DNA from: TMED88 sp964515335
Lineage (GTDB): Bacteria > Myxococcota_A > UBA9160 > UBA4427
Direction of reading: 5' to 3'
DNA: 64,000 nucleotides
NCBI GenBank assembly: GCA_964515335.1
Contig: CAZETS010000008.1
Coordinates: 34,529-98,528 of the forward strand
How positions within the stretch are numbered: the stretch's first letter is position 1; every line of letters starts with the position of its first letter. Below are positions 46,720 through 55,763 of the stretch, one piece after another. Below the pieces are notes generated by a model that saw only the letters and a program-made list of their open reading frames with translations, made no database searches and had not been told where the DNA came from. The position numbers and the translations under genes are program-made.

Positions 46720-47427
46720 TCAGCTGCGGCTGCGGAAGCGGCCGCGAGGCTGGGCGCGCGCCTGCTCGAAGCGCGTCATGTAGGAGGTCACGACACGGTC
46801 GGGGTCGAGGCCGATCGTGCGCGAGTAGTTGACCACGAAGCCGCGCACGTACACGGCCGCGGGCAGATCCTCGAAGTCCTCGTCCTCGATCCGGCGCAGA
46901 TGAGAGACGGTCACCTTGGTGATGTCCGAAATCTGCTCGAGCTCGAAGCCGCGCCGCAGGCGGGCGCGGCGCAGCTTGGCGCCGTCGAAGTCGCCCGTCT
47001 CCTCTTCGACCTCCGACTCGAGACCGCGGAAGCCGTCGCTCGCGCCATCGAGATCGTCCAGCTCGACCTCGCTGATGAAGCTCGCCTGCGGGCTTTCCGG
47101 CGTCTCGGCGGCGCTCGGCCGGGCGGCGGCGAGGCCGAGCGTCTTCTCGTCGTAGGCGCGACGCGCGTCAGCGTCCGAGAGCACCCGGTACGCCTCTTCG
47201 ACGTGCGCGCGAATCGACGACGCGGCAGCGGCGTCGTAGACCGAGTAGAGGGCCAGCGAGTCACTCGCGTACGTGTCGCGCACCGCCCGATAGGCCCGCT
47301 CGATCTCGTCCGGGGCGGCGTCGCGGCGAACCTCGAGCACCTCGTAGTGGTCCTGCTCGGGCGGCGCTTCGCTGGCCCCGGATGCGGGGGCGGCCGGCGA
47401 CACGTCCTGCTCGGTGGTGGTCGTCAT
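46720..47427 (-). CDS. Degenerate J-domain plus RodZ-like HTH protein
   Basis: A protein of 235 residues. An acidic leader is followed by a J-domain-like unit (HYEVLEVRRDAAPDEIERAY ... EEAYRVLSDADARRAYDEK) in which the HPD tripeptide that activates DnaK is absent. The C-terminal third is an HTH of the RodZ/HTH_25 type (LRRARLRRGFELEQISDITK, then AAVYVRGFVVNYSRTIGLD). No membrane span is visible, unlike RodZ. The ATG has AAGGAG ten bases upstream and overlaps the MinD-like stop as ATGA. Role unknown; probably works with the adjacent ATPase. Confidence 0.78.
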   Translation of the reverse strand: MTTTTEQDVSPAAPASGASEAPPEQDHYEVLEVRRDAAPDEIERAYRAVRDTYASDSLALYSVYDAAAASSIRAHVEEAYRVLSDADARRAYDEKTLGLAAARPSAAETPESPQASFISEVELDDLDGASDGFRGLESEVEEETGDFDGAKLRRARLRRGFELEQISDITKVTVSHLRRIEDEDFEDLPAAVYVRGFVVNYSRTIGLDPDRVVTSYMTRFEQARAQPRGRFRSRS

Positions 47428-48401
47428 CGTGCGGCCGCTCCTTGGTCGGCTCGGCCCTCGGCGGGCAGACCCGCCAGCTTTCGCGCGATGCGCTGCAGGT
47501 AGATGGCGGCGTCCGAGCCCTCCTGAGACTCGACGACCGGCCGCCGCGCCGACACCGAGCGCCGCGCGGCTTCGTCGTGGTTCACGTAGCCGAGGTACTC
47601 GGACTCGATGCCGAAGTACTTGCGACACACGCTCGTCACCGCGAAGCCCAGCTTCACGTCCTCGGCGGTGCGCACCTCGTTGATGACGATGCGCGGGCGG
47701 AAGCTGCGCATCGTCTCGGCGAAGCGGCGGCCCTCGAGCGGATCGATCGACTCGATCTCCCGCAGCAGGTCGTAGGGGGTGCGGATGCCCCGCTCGTTGC
47801 GCTGGTCCATGGCCTGCGAGACGAGCTTGCGCACGCCGTGCCCCACCATGGCGAGGCGCAGCCGCCGGTAGAAGGCTGCACGCAGGAACGTGTAGGCGTT
47901 CTCGACCGAGGTGGGCTCCGGGCGGAGGACGAGGAGCCCGTCGTCGGCCACCAGGAAGTAGTCGAGCACCGCTGGATGCGTGCCGGCGCCGAGGTCGAGC
48001 ACCACGAAGTCGGCGGGCAGCTGCCGCAGCGCGCGCATCAGCCGCACGCGGCGCAGATGGCTCGGCTGCGCGTCACCGAGGTTGGCGTGGGTGCCGGCGA
48101 TGATCTGCAGGCCCGGCTCGGCGGTGGGCACGAGCAGCTTGACGAGGTCGTCCTCGCGCTGCGCCACGAAGTCGGCGAGGCTGACCCGCGGAGTCGGCAC
48201 ACCGAGACAGGTGTGGAGGTTCGCGCCCTCGAGGTCGGCGTCGACGGCGACCACCCGCAACCCCATGCGGGCGAGCCCGAGCGCGAGATTGGCGCTCATG
48301 AACGTCTTGCCGACGCCGCCCTTGCCTCCACCGACGGAGAGGATGCGCGCCTCGTGGGCTTCGTGCGGCGGGCGATCGCCCGGACCTGCGTCACTCGGCA
48401 T
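47424..48401 (-). CDS. MinD/FlhG-like P-loop ATPase
   Basis: A 325-residue SIMIBI ATPase. It has a deviant Walker A SVGGGKGGVGKTFMSANLA, switch I VVAVDADLEGANLHTCLG, switch II FVVLDLGAGTH, and a C-terminal part like FlhG (GFAVTSVCRKYFGIESEYLGYVNHDE). FlhG/MinD proteins place or count polar structures. The absence of flagellar genes nearby leaves its target open. Coupled to the J/HTH protein. Confidence 0.88.
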   Translation of the reverse strand: MPSDAGPGDRPPHEAHEARILSVGGGKGGVGKTFMSANLALGLARMGLRVVAVDADLEGANLHTCLGVPTPRVSLADFVAQREDDLVKLLVPTAEPGLQIIAGTHANLGDAQPSHLRRVRLMRALRQLPADFVVLDLGAGTHPAVLDYFLVADDGLLVLRPEPTSVENAYTFLRAAFYRRLRLAMVGHGVRKLVSQAMDQRNERGIRTPYDLLREIESIDPLEGRRFAETMRSFRPRIVINEVRTAEDVKLGFAVTSVCRKYFGIESEYLGYVNHDEAARRSVSARRPVVESQEGSDAAIYLQRIARKLAGLPAEGRADQGAAAR

Positions 48402-48473
48402 CGGGACCCCCCAAGACCCTCGGCGACCCTACCCGATGGCCAACCACGATTCAACGCGAGGGCTCGGCCGGAC

Positions 48474-49904
48474 TCATCCCGTCATCGCCGCACACACCGC
48501 CGCCAGGACGAGCGTCTCCTCGTCGGCGTCGACGGTGCGCGGATCGAGCAGGACGAGGTCGTCGCGCACCCGGCCGAGCACCGGCACCGTCGCCTCCCGC
48601 AGCCGAGCCGCCAACGCCTCGGCGCCGGCCGCCGAGCGGAGCGCCACCACGAAGCCATCGAGCTCGAAGCCGGGCAGCGAGCCGCCACCCACGGGCACGG
48701 CCTCGCGCTGCACCGCGACGGCGTGCTGCGGGACGCCCTTGTCGACCAGGCGCGCGGCCAGCGAGCGGGCCCGCTCCTCGAGCCGCTCGGGCGGCGCGAG
48801 CAGCTGCCGAAGCACCGGCAGCTCCTGCTCGGCCCGACCGTCGAGCATCGCACGCAGCGTCCAGTCCAGGGCGGCGAGCGTCATCTTGTCGAGCCGCAGC
48901 GCCCGCGCCAGCGGATTGCGGCGCAGCGCCGCCACGGCCTCCGAGCGGCCGAGCACGATTCCAGCCTGCGGGCCGCCCATCAGCTTGTCGCCCGAGAAGC
49001 AGACGAGGTCGGGCCCCATGGCGAGCCGCCCGGGCGCCCAGGCATCCGCCGGGAAGCCCCGCTCCGACAGATCGAGCAGGGTGCCGCTGCCGAGGTCCTC
49101 CATGACGGGCACCCCGGCCCGGGCCCCGATCCCGACGAGCGTCGCCAGGTCGACCTCGGCCACGAAGCCCCGCACCTCGAAGTTGCTGCGGTGGACCTTG
49201 AGGAGCAGCGCGGTGTCGGGACCGATCGCCTCCTCGTAGTCCCGCGGGTGTGTGCGGTTCGTCGAGCCCACCTCGACGAGGTCGACGCCGGCCCGGCGCA
49301 TGATCTCGGGCACCCGGAACGAGCCCCCGATCTCGACCAGCTCGCCCCGGGAGACGATCACCTGCCGCCCGGCCGCCAGCGTGTTGAGTGCGAGCAGCAC
49401 CGCGGCCGCGCAGTTGTTGCACGCGTAGGCGGCCTCGGCGCCGGAGAGCAGCCTGAGACGATCGGTGAGCGCGCCGAGCCGGTCTCCGCGGCGGCCCGAA
49501 GCGAGATCGAGCTCGAGGTCGCTGTACGCCTCGGCGGCCTCGGCGGCGGCCTCCGCCGCACCCGGAGCCATCGGGGCGCGCCCGAGATTCGTGTGCAGGA
49601 CCACGCCGGTCGCGTTCACCACACGGCGCGGACGCGATGCCGCCACCCCGCGGGCCTCAGCGAGCGCGCGATCCGCCCAGGTGTCGGCGCTCTGGGGCGC
49701 TCCCCCGTGGGCTTCCTGCCCCGATTCGAGCGCCAAGCGAGCCGCCTCGACGACGCGCCGGGCCGCCTCGACGACGCGCCGGGCCGCCTCGGTGGCCGCC
49801 CAGGCGGGTAGCGACGAATCCCGCGACAGAACCTCGGCGGCCAGCCGATGAACAGGGGGAATCGACCGTCTGGGGTCCGAGTTGACGCGCCGCGAGGAAT
49901 CCAT
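48474..49904 (-). CDS. selA: L-seryl-tRNA(Sec) selenium transferase
   Basis: PLP enzyme of 476 residues that converts Ser-tRNA(Sec) to Sec-tRNA(Sec) using selenophosphate. Visible are NATGVVLHTNLGRAP, the Cys/Asn stretch YACNNCAAAVLLALNT, KVHRSNFEVRGF and the PLP-lysine segment VCFSGDKLMGGPQAGI. An exact 21-bp duplication in the N-terminal helix gives RRVVEAA twice. It implies that the organism uses selenocysteine, but selB, selD and tRNA-Sec are not in the window. Confidence 0.95.
   Translation of the reverse strand: MDSSRRVNSDPRRSIPPVHRLAAEVLSRDSSLPAWAATEAARRVVEAARRVVEAARLALESGQEAHGGAPQSADTWADRALAEARGVAASRPRRVVNATGVVLHTNLGRAPMAPGAAEAAAEAAEAYSDLELDLASGRRGDRLGALTDRLRLLSGAEAAYACNNCAAAVLLALNTLAAGRQVIVSRGELVEIGGSFRVPEIMRRAGVDLVEVGSTNRTHPRDYEEAIGPDTALLLKVHRSNFEVRGFVAEVDLATLVGIGARAGVPVMEDLGSGTLLDLSERGFPADAWAPGRLAMGPDLVCFSGDKLMGGPQAGIVLGRSEAVAALRRNPLARALRLDKMTLAALDWTLRAMLDGRAEQELPVLRQLLAPPERLEERARSLAARLVDKGVPQHAVAVQREAVPVGGGSLPGFELDGFVVALRSAAGAEALAARLREATVPVLGRVRDDLVLLDPRTVDADEETLVLAAVCAAMTG
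49741..49782. repeat. Exact 21-bp tandem duplication within selA
   Basis: GCCGCCTCGACGACGCGCCGG is present twice in direct tandem (49741-49761, 49762-49782), followed by a partial third unit. It is in frame and adds seven residues (RRVVEAA) to an N-terminal helix of SelA. Confidence 0.9.
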
Positions 49905-50495
49905 GATGGTTCACCCGAGTTTTCGAGTAGAGGAGGCCGTCAGGCAGCCTGTCCCCGGTGTTCCTGGTGTCCCCGGTGGAAGTCGACTCCGCTCCGCGGC
50001 CACAGATCGCTCTTCGAGCGACTTCGCGCCACGGTCCCGAGCCGACGAGCCGGTCCGAATGGATGGCACTGTGCGCCAGTGCGATGACCCGGGTCAACCG
50101 TTCGTAGCGGGACGGGCAGGGCGAGACGAAGCGAACGGCGGCAGGTTGCTGCCCGATTGGGGATCGTCGAGCCGAGACAGCCGGACAGCCGAGTCCACTC
50201 GTCATCGAGCATACGAGACATCTGTGCGAGTCAACGACTACGCGAGAAAAGCCATAGTCGGCATCGGGATTCCGGAGATTCCGGAGAGGGTCCTCGTTCG
50301 CTCGTGGCGGTCCCACACCGCCCCGTATCCCCGCTAGCAACCCGCCACGGCGCCGTCCGGCGCCGTCATGGACGTCCATACATCTCGAACGGCTCGCCCA
50401 TCAGGAGACGGCGAGAAGCGAGTGCCCACGGGGGAGACCGCAAGGCCCCCCTGCGCCCAGCCATCCATCGCCGTCACTCCCGAGCGAGTGACACC
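49905..50495. other. Gene-free region between selA and RNase E/G
   Basis: A 591-bp divergent intergenic stretch. I find no supported gene and no tRNA. GTCCCCGGTG is repeated 18 bp apart (49951-49960, 49969-49978). A plus-strand open frame of 151 codons runs through it, but it has no ribosome site and unconvincing composition. Promoters for selA (leftward) and RNase E/G (rightward) should be here, though neither is clear. Confidence 0.5.
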
Positions 50496-52562
50496 ATGCA
50501 GAACGAGATCGTCATCAACGCGGACGTGGGCGAGACCCGCGTCGCGTTGCTCGAACGCGGCGTCTTCAGCGAGCTCCACGTCGAGCGCGAGGAGGACAAG
50601 AGCGTCGTCGGAAACATCGTGAAGGGCCGCGTCAGCCGGGTGCTGCCCGGCATGCAGGCGGCCTTCGTCGACATCGGACTCGAGAAGGCCGCGTTCCTCT
50701 ACGTCGGCGACTACTTCGACAACACCGACGGCGACAACGGCGACGCGCCGCGCAGGGGTCGCGGCCGCGGCCGGGGCAACCGCCGCGCGGCGCCGCCCAA
50801 GATCGAGACGGTGCTCTCGGAGGGTCAGGAGATCGTCGTCCAGATCGCCAAGGCACCGATCGGCACCAAGGGCGCCCGCATCACCTCGAACATCTCGATC
50901 CCCGGCCGGCACCTGGTGCTGACCCCGTGGTCGCGCCGCACCGGCGTCTCGCGGCGCATCGACTCCGACAAGGAGCGCAAGCGGCTGCGCGAGATCATCG
51001 ACCGCCTGCGCCCGAAGGAGCTCGGTTTCATCATCCGCACCGCCGGGGACGGCGTGCGCGAGGCCGACCTCGAGGCCGACATCAAGTACCTGAAGAGCAT
51101 CTGGAAGAAGATCCACCTGGCCAACATCGAGAAGCCCGCGCCTGCGGTGCTCCACGAAGAGCCCGACCTGCCGATCCGGCTGGTGCGCGACCTGGCCGGG
51201 CACGACACCTCGCGCATCGTGATCGACAACCCCGACTCGGCGGCGAAGCTCCGCCAGTTCTGCGACGAGTTCGTCGCCGACCCGAAGCCCGAGATCGAGC
51301 ACTACGGCGAGACCACGCCGCTCTTCGACGCCCTCGACCTCGAGGCGCAGATCCACGCCAACCTCGAGAGAAAGGTCTGGCTCAAGAGCGGCGGCTCGCT
51401 GATCGTCGACCAGTGCGAGGCGCTGACCGCGATCGACGTCAACACGGGGCGCTTCGTCGGCAAGCGCGACCTGGAGGAGACCGTCTTCAAGACGAACCTC
51501 GAGGCCGTCAAGGAGGTCGTCCACCAGCTGCGCTTCCGCAACATCGGCGGGCTGATCATCATCGACCTGATCGACATGGAGCGCAGCGAGCACCGCGAAA
51601 AGGTGTACCGGGCCCTGCAGGACGCGCTGCGCGGCGACAAGGCGCGCACCAACATCCTGAAGATCTCCGAGCTCGGCCTCGTCGAGATGACGCGCAAGCG
51701 AACGCGCGAGAGTCTCGTACAGACGCTCTGCGATCCGTGCCCGCACTGCGAGGGGCGCGGCTACATGCTGTCGGGGGAGTCGGTCGCCTACAACATCCTG
51801 CGCGAGATCAAGAACGACCTGCAGCGTCTGGCGGGGCGGCGCATCGCCATCACGGTGAGCACCCGCGTCGCCGAGCAGCTGCTCTCGGTGGAGAGCGCTC
51901 CGCTCGACGAGCTGGCCCGCGAGCTGGGCCGCGAGATCGAGATCCGGGCCCGACCGGGTCTCCACCAGGAGCAGTTCGAGGTCGAGGCGCTCGACGAGGG
52001 CCCGCCCTCCGATTTCTCGCCGTCCTGGCTGCGCGACCCGAAGGAGATCGCCGCCGAGGAGGAGGCCGAACGCCTGAAGAAGGCCGAGACCCGCAAGAGC
52101 GGCAACGGCCGGCGGCGTGGCCGGGGGCGCGGGCGCGGGGCGCGGGGGGAGACCCCGGCGGACGAGGGCGCGTCCTCGGGCCCCGAAGAAGAGTCGGCGG
52201 ACGACCGGGCCGCGGCGGCCGCGGCCAGCGAGGCGGCCGTGGGCGACCAACCAGCACCCGCCGTGCCGGCCGCCCAGGCAGCGGCCCCGGCGAGCGAGGT
52301 CACCCCGGGGAACGAAGCCAGGCAAGACGGAGACGAGGACGGCGAGGCCCGGGCCGTGCGGACCGACGCGCCCGCCAGTACTCCCGCCGCCCCGGCACCG
52401 ACCGCGTACCCGGCCGGCCCCGCAGCCACCGCTCAGCCGCGCCCGGAGCCCGGCGGCGAGGAGTCCGCGGAGCCCGCCCGGCTGCAGCTCGCCGAGCCGC
52501 CCGTCGATCTCAGCGCCGAAGGCCCGCCGCCCACGCCCGCCGAGGACCCGAAGAGCGACTAG
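50496..52562 (+). CDS. Ribonuclease E/G family endoribonuclease
   Basis: A 688-residue RNase. The N-terminal RNase-H/S1 region opens MQNEIVINADVGETRVALLE. The S1 domain is interrupted by a 40-residue Asp/Arg/Gly-rich insert (DAPRRGRGRGRGNRR). The catalytic Mg-binding Asp residues are in ALTAIDVNTGRF and IIIDLIDMERSEHR, and the zinc link is CDPCPHCEGRGYM. After about residue 500 the chain becomes disordered: an RG-rich tract, then about 150 Ala/Pro/Glu-rich residues, a likely degradosome scaffold. It could be called rng or rne; the length lies between the two. Confidence 0.93.
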   Translation: MQNEIVINADVGETRVALLERGVFSELHVEREEDKSVVGNIVKGRVSRVLPGMQAAFVDIGLEKAAFLYVGDYFDNTDGDNGDAPRRGRGRGRGNRRAAPPKIETVLSEGQEIVVQIAKAPIGTKGARITSNISIPGRHLVLTPWSRRTGVSRRIDSDKERKRLREIIDRLRPKELGFIIRTAGDGVREADLEADIKYLKSIWKKIHLANIEKPAPAVLHEEPDLPIRLVRDLAGHDTSRIVIDNPDSAAKLRQFCDEFVADPKPEIEHYGETTPLFDALDLEAQIHANLERKVWLKSGGSLIVDQCEALTAIDVNTGRFVGKRDLEETVFKTNLEAVKEVVHQLRFRNIGGLIIIDLIDMERSEHREKVYRALQDALRGDKARTNILKISELGLVEMTRKRTRESLVQTLCDPCPHCEGRGYMLSGESVAYNILREIKNDLQRLAGRRIAITVSTRVAEQLLSVESAPLDELARELGREIEIRARPGLHQEQFEVEALDEGPPSDFSPSWLRDPKEIAAEEEAERLKKAETRKSGNGRRRGRGRGRGARGETPADEGASSGPEEESADDRAAAAAASEAAVGDQPAPAVPAAQAAAPASEVTPGNEARQDGDEDGEARAVRTDAPASTPAAPAPTAYPAGPAATAQPRPEPGGEESAEPARLQLAEPPVDLSAEGPPPTPAEDPKSD

Positions 52563-52669
52563 GAGCCCTGGCCCGAAAAACGCGACGCCGCTTCGGGGCC
52601 CTGCTCCCGCCCCTCGGATCGTGGGCCGGGACGGGTTGCCGGGCCGGCGACGGGCCGGCCACTAAGCTG

Positions 52670-52697
52670 TTGACGATACAGCGGAATCGCGGATACT
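52670..52697 (+). promoter_or_regulatory. Sigma-70 promoter upstream of rplU
   Basis: TTGACG (52670-52675), a 16-bp spacer and GATACT (52692-52697) lie about 42 bp before the rplU start. It should drive rplU-rpmA and probably obgE and proB. Confidence 0.55.
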
Positions 52698-52738
52698 ACC
52701 GCGCTCGCCAGAACGCACCCCCAGCTCGAGGAAGCCTC

Positions 52739-53050
52739 ATGTACGCGGTGGTCAAGACGGGTGGAAAGCAGCTCCGGGTCGCCGAGGGCGACCGCGTGCG
52801 CGTCGAAAAGCTGCCCGGCGAGGTTGGCTCGACGGTCTCCCTCGACGAGGTGCTGCTCGTCGGCGGCGACGACGGGGTGAAGATCGGTCAGCCGCGGGTC
52901 GATGGAGCCTCCATCACGGGCACCATCACCGCCCAGGCCCGGCACCCCAAGATCCGGGTCTTCAAGATGAAGCGCCGCAAGGGCTACCGGCGCCACCAGG
53001 GCCACCGCCAGGACTACACCGAGATCGAGATCCAGTCCATCAAGAGCTGA
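52739..53050 (+). CDS. rplU: 50S ribosomal protein L21
   Basis: A 103-residue ribosomal protein. It has MYAVVKTGGKQLRVAEGDRV at the start and FKMKRRKGYRRHQGHRQDYT, the 23S rRNA-binding signature, near the end. Full family length. First gene of the rplU-rpmA-obgE-proB string. Confidence 0.97.
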   Translation: MYAVVKTGGKQLRVAEGDRVRVEKLPGEVGSTVSLDEVLLVGGDDGVKIGQPRVDGASITGTITAQARHPKIRVFKMKRRKGYRRHQGHRQDYTEIEIQSIKS

Positions 53051-53096
53051 CCCGCCCGATCTCGGAGCAGCGCCGAACAGGGAAAGAAGGTTCGAG

Positions 53097-53351
53097 ATGT
53101 CGCACAAAAAGGGACAGGGCAGCTCGCGCAACGGGCGCGACAGCAACGGGCAGCGCCGCGGCGTGAAGGCGTTCGGCGGCGAGCAGGTCACCGCCGGCTC
53201 GATCCTCGTGCGCCAGGTCGGCACTAGGATCCACCCGGGCCGCAACGTCGGCTGCGGGAAGGACTACACGCTGTTCGCCCTTCAGGACGGCGTGGTGAGC
53301 TACGCGAAGTCGCGCGGCCGGCGCGTCGCCAACATCGACGCCGCCCAGTAG
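53097..53351 (+). CDS. rpmA: 50S ribosomal protein L27
   Basis: An 84-residue protein. SHKKGQGSSRNGRDSNGQRRGVK is the conserved flexible N-terminus that reaches the peptidyl-transferase centre, followed by GGEQVTAGSILVRQVGTRIHPG. No N-terminal extension of the Firmicutes type. It lies 46 bp after rplU. Confidence 0.97.
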   Translation: MSHKKGQGSSRNGRDSNGQRRGVKAFGGEQVTAGSILVRQVGTRIHPGRNVGCGKDYTLFALQDGVVSYAKSRGRRVANIDAAQ

Positions 53352-53401
53352 TCCAGCCGGCTGCAGGCGGCGGGGGTGAGACCGGGCGCACGGCGTCCGG
53401 A

Positions 53402-53429
53402 CCCGAGCGGTCGAGCCGGTGCGCTCGGG
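53402..53429 (+). terminator. Hairpin between rpmA and obgE
   Basis: CCCGAGCG (53402-53409) and CGCTCGGG (53422-53429) form a perfect 8-bp stem with a 12-base loop, ending nine bases before the obgE start. No U-run follows, so it is more likely an attenuator or an RNA-processing or stability element than a full terminator. Confidence 0.4.
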
Positions 53430-53437
53430 GTCTGACC

Positions 53438-54535
53438 GTGAAGAGCGCCCATCCCTTCGTCGACCAAGCACGCATCACAGTCGTCTCCGGCCGCGGAGGC
53501 GACGGCATGGTGTCGTTCCGTCGTGAAAAGTTCGTCCCCCACGGCGGGCCGAACGGCGGCGACGGTGGCCGTGGAGGTGACGTGGTACTGGTGGCCGACC
53601 GCAACCTGGGCACCCTGCTCGACCTGCAGCGCCGGCGCGTGATCCGCGCCGGGCGCGGCGCCAACGGCGGCAGCGCCGAGAAGACCGGCGCGAGCGGCGG
53701 CGCCGCCGAGATCCGCGTGCCGCTCGGCACGATGGTGTTCGACGCGGAAGCCGACGAGGAGACCGAGGCGCCGCTCGCCGATCTGCGCAGCCACGAGCAG
53801 CGCTTCGTGGCCGCGCGGGGCGGCAACGGCGGCCACGGCAACGCGCGCTTCAAGAGCTCGACGCGGCGCACGCCGGACTTCGCGCTGCCGGGACAGGACG
53901 GCGAGCAGCGCGACCTGCGGCTCTCCCTCAAGCTGCTCGCCGACGTCGGTCTCGTCGGCTTCCCGAACGCCGGCAAGTCGACGCTGCTGCGCAGGCTGTC
54001 GGCCGCGCGCCCCAAGGTGGCCTCGTATCCCTTCACGACCCTCACGCCGTCCCTGGGCGTCGTCGAGTCCGGCGACTCGCGCTTCGTGGTGGCCGACATC
54101 CCCGGCCTGATCGAAGGCGCGAGCGACGGCGCCGGGCTCGGCCACCGCTTTCTGCGCCACATCGAGCGCACCCGCGTGATCGTCCACCTGCTCGACCTCG
54201 GGGCGATGCTCGCCGAGGGACGCGACCTGCTCGAAGACTACGAGGCGATCCGTCGCGAACTCGGTCGCTACCGGCCCGAGCTGCTCGAACGGTGCGAGAT
54301 CGTCGTGCTCCACAAGATCGACCTGATCGCCGCCGACGACGACGCGCTGCGCGACGTCGAGGCGCGACTCGCCGAGCGCGAGATCACGGCGCTGCGGGTG
54401 TCGGGGGCCACCGGCCAGGGCGTCCCGGAGCTGGTGGGCGGGATGCTCTCGGCCGTCGAGGGGGCGATCGACGAGGAGACCCGGCGCGAGGCCGAGCAGG
54501 CCGGCGAAGAGTCGGCGGGCGAGGAAGCACGATGA
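53438..54535 (+). CDS. obgE: Obg GTPase
   Basis: Essential ribosome-assembly GTPase of 365 residues. The glycine-rich Obg fold (ARITVVSGRGGDGMVSFRREK, GGDGGRGGDVVLV) takes up the first 155 residues. The G domain follows with G1 VGFPNAGKSTLLRRL, switch II VADIPGLIEGASDGAGLGHRFLRH and NKxD-equivalent HKIDLI. A short acidic tail replaces the longer C-terminal domain of some homologues. GTG start. Its stop overlaps proB as ATGA. Confidence 0.96.
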   Translation: MKSAHPFVDQARITVVSGRGGDGMVSFRREKFVPHGGPNGGDGGRGGDVVLVADRNLGTLLDLQRRRVIRAGRGANGGSAEKTGASGGAAEIRVPLGTMVFDAEADEETEAPLADLRSHEQRFVAARGGNGGHGNARFKSSTRRTPDFALPGQDGEQRDLRLSLKLLADVGLVGFPNAGKSTLLRRLSAARPKVASYPFTTLTPSLGVVESGDSRFVVADIPGLIEGASDGAGLGHRFLRHIERTRVIVHLLDLGAMLAEGRDLLEDYEAIRRELGRYRPELLERCEIVVLHKIDLIAADDDALRDVEARLAEREITALRVSGATGQGVPELVGGMLSAVEGAIDEETRREAEQAGEESAGEEAR

Positions 54536-55668
54536 CGCCCGACTCCCGTCGCGCTGCGGTCGCCGAAGCGAAGCGCATCGTCATCAAGATCGGCAGCAGC
54601 ACGCTCACCCGCGACGGACGCCTCCGCCCGCGCAAGTTCGGCGAGATCGCGCGCGCCGTGTCGGAGCTGATCGACGACGGGCGCGAGGTCGTGCTCGTCT
54701 CGTCGGGCGCGATCGCGATCGGCAGCCGTCGCCTCGGCTGGACGGTGCCGGGCCGCTCGATCCCCGAGAAGCAGGCCGCGGCGGCGGTCGGCCAGATCGG
54801 GCTTTCGGAGGTGTACCGCCGCCGCTTCGGACAGCACGGCCGCGAGGTCGCGCAGGTGCTCGTCACCCGGGCCGGGCTCGAGAACCGCGAGCGCTTCCTG
54901 AACGCGCGCCACACGCTGCTCGAGCTGCTGCGTCTCGGCGTGGTGCCGATCGTCAACGAGAACGACACCGTGGCGACCGACGAGATCCGCTTCGGCGACA
55001 ACGACAACCTGTCGGCCACGATCGTCAACCTGATCGGCGCGCAGCTGCTCGTCATCCTGACCGACGTGGAAGGCCTCTACGTCGAGCCGCCGGTCGCCGG
55101 GCGCCCCCGCCCCGAGCTGATCGACGTAGTCGAGCGCATCACGCCCGAGATCCGCGCCGCCGCGCGGGGATCCGACAGCAACTTCGGTCGCGGTGGCATG
55201 ATCACCAAGCTCGAGGCCGCCGAGAGCGCGGCGCGCAGCGGGGCCGCCACAGTGCTGTGCAACGGCTCCCGCGCCGACGCCCTGCGCCGCGCGGCGCTGG
55301 GCGAGGCGGAGGGCACGCTCTTCCTGCCGGGCGAGCGACTGCGCTCCCGCAAGCACTGGCTGGCCTTCACGGCGCGGACACGCGGCGAGCTGGTGATCGA
55401 CGACGGAGCGATTCGCGCCGTCGTGAAGAGCGGGCGCAGCCTGCTGCCGCCCGGCATCGTCTCGGTGTCGGGCGAGTTCGGAATCGGAGACGCCGTCAAG
55501 TGCGTCGACGGCGACGGCCGCGAGCTCGCCCGTGGCCTGGTCGCCTACTCGTCGCGCGAGCTCGACCGCATCGCCGGCCAGCCCACGGACCGCATCGCCG
55601 CGGTGCTAGGCTATACGAACGGCGCCGAGGTGATCCATCGCGACGACCTCGTCGTTCTCGGCGATTGA
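54532..55668 (+). CDS. proB: Glutamate 5-kinase
   Basis: First enzyme of proline synthesis, 378 residues. The amino-acid-kinase domain has RIVIKIGSSTLTRDGRL, VSSGAIAIGSRRLG, VPIVNENDTVATDEIRFGDNDNLSA and DSNFGRGGMITKLEAAE. A C-terminal PUA domain (WLAFTARTRGELVIDDGAIRAVV onward) is present. The ATG overlaps the obgE stop, so they are co-translated; proA is not adjacent. Confidence 0.96.
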   Translation: MTPDSRRAAVAEAKRIVIKIGSSTLTRDGRLRPRKFGEIARAVSELIDDGREVVLVSSGAIAIGSRRLGWTVPGRSIPEKQAAAAVGQIGLSEVYRRRFGQHGREVAQVLVTRAGLENRERFLNARHTLLELLRLGVVPIVNENDTVATDEIRFGDNDNLSATIVNLIGAQLLVILTDVEGLYVEPPVAGRPRPELIDVVERITPEIRAAARGSDSNFGRGGMITKLEAAESAARSGAATVLCNGSRADALRRAALGEAEGTLFLPGERLRSRKHWLAFTARTRGELVIDDGAIRAVVKSGRSLLPPGIVSVSGEFGIGDAVKCVDGDGRELARGLVAYSSRELDRIAGQPTDRIAAVLGYTNGAEVIHRDDLVVLGD

Positions 55669-55763
55669 GAGCCCTGCCACGAACGCGAAGCAAGCGAGGC
55701 CGGGGCCGCCGAGGCAGTCGGTCCGGCCCGAACGGCCGGGCCGGGGAGAACCCAGCGACACGA

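Noticed and set aside
47382..49811. Plus-strand open frame of about 800 codons across the MinD-like and selA genes
   Set aside because: Antisense of two clearly recognisable genes; the composition is Arg/His-rich and nothing is conserved.
49930..50010. Possible tRNA-Sec next to selA
   Set aside because: GGAGGCCGTCAGGCAGCCTG and GTCGACTCC look superficially tRNA-like, but the acceptor stem does not pair and there is no CTTCAAA-type anticodon loop.
49882..50337. Plus-strand frame of 151 codons with a PGVPGVPGG stretch
   Set aside because: No ribosome site, starts inside selA, and the Gly/Pro run comes from an 18-bp DNA duplication. No family resemblance.
50334..52325. Minus-strand open frame of 663 codons
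   Set aside because: Antisense of RNase E/G, whose catalytic motifs are evident on the plus strand.
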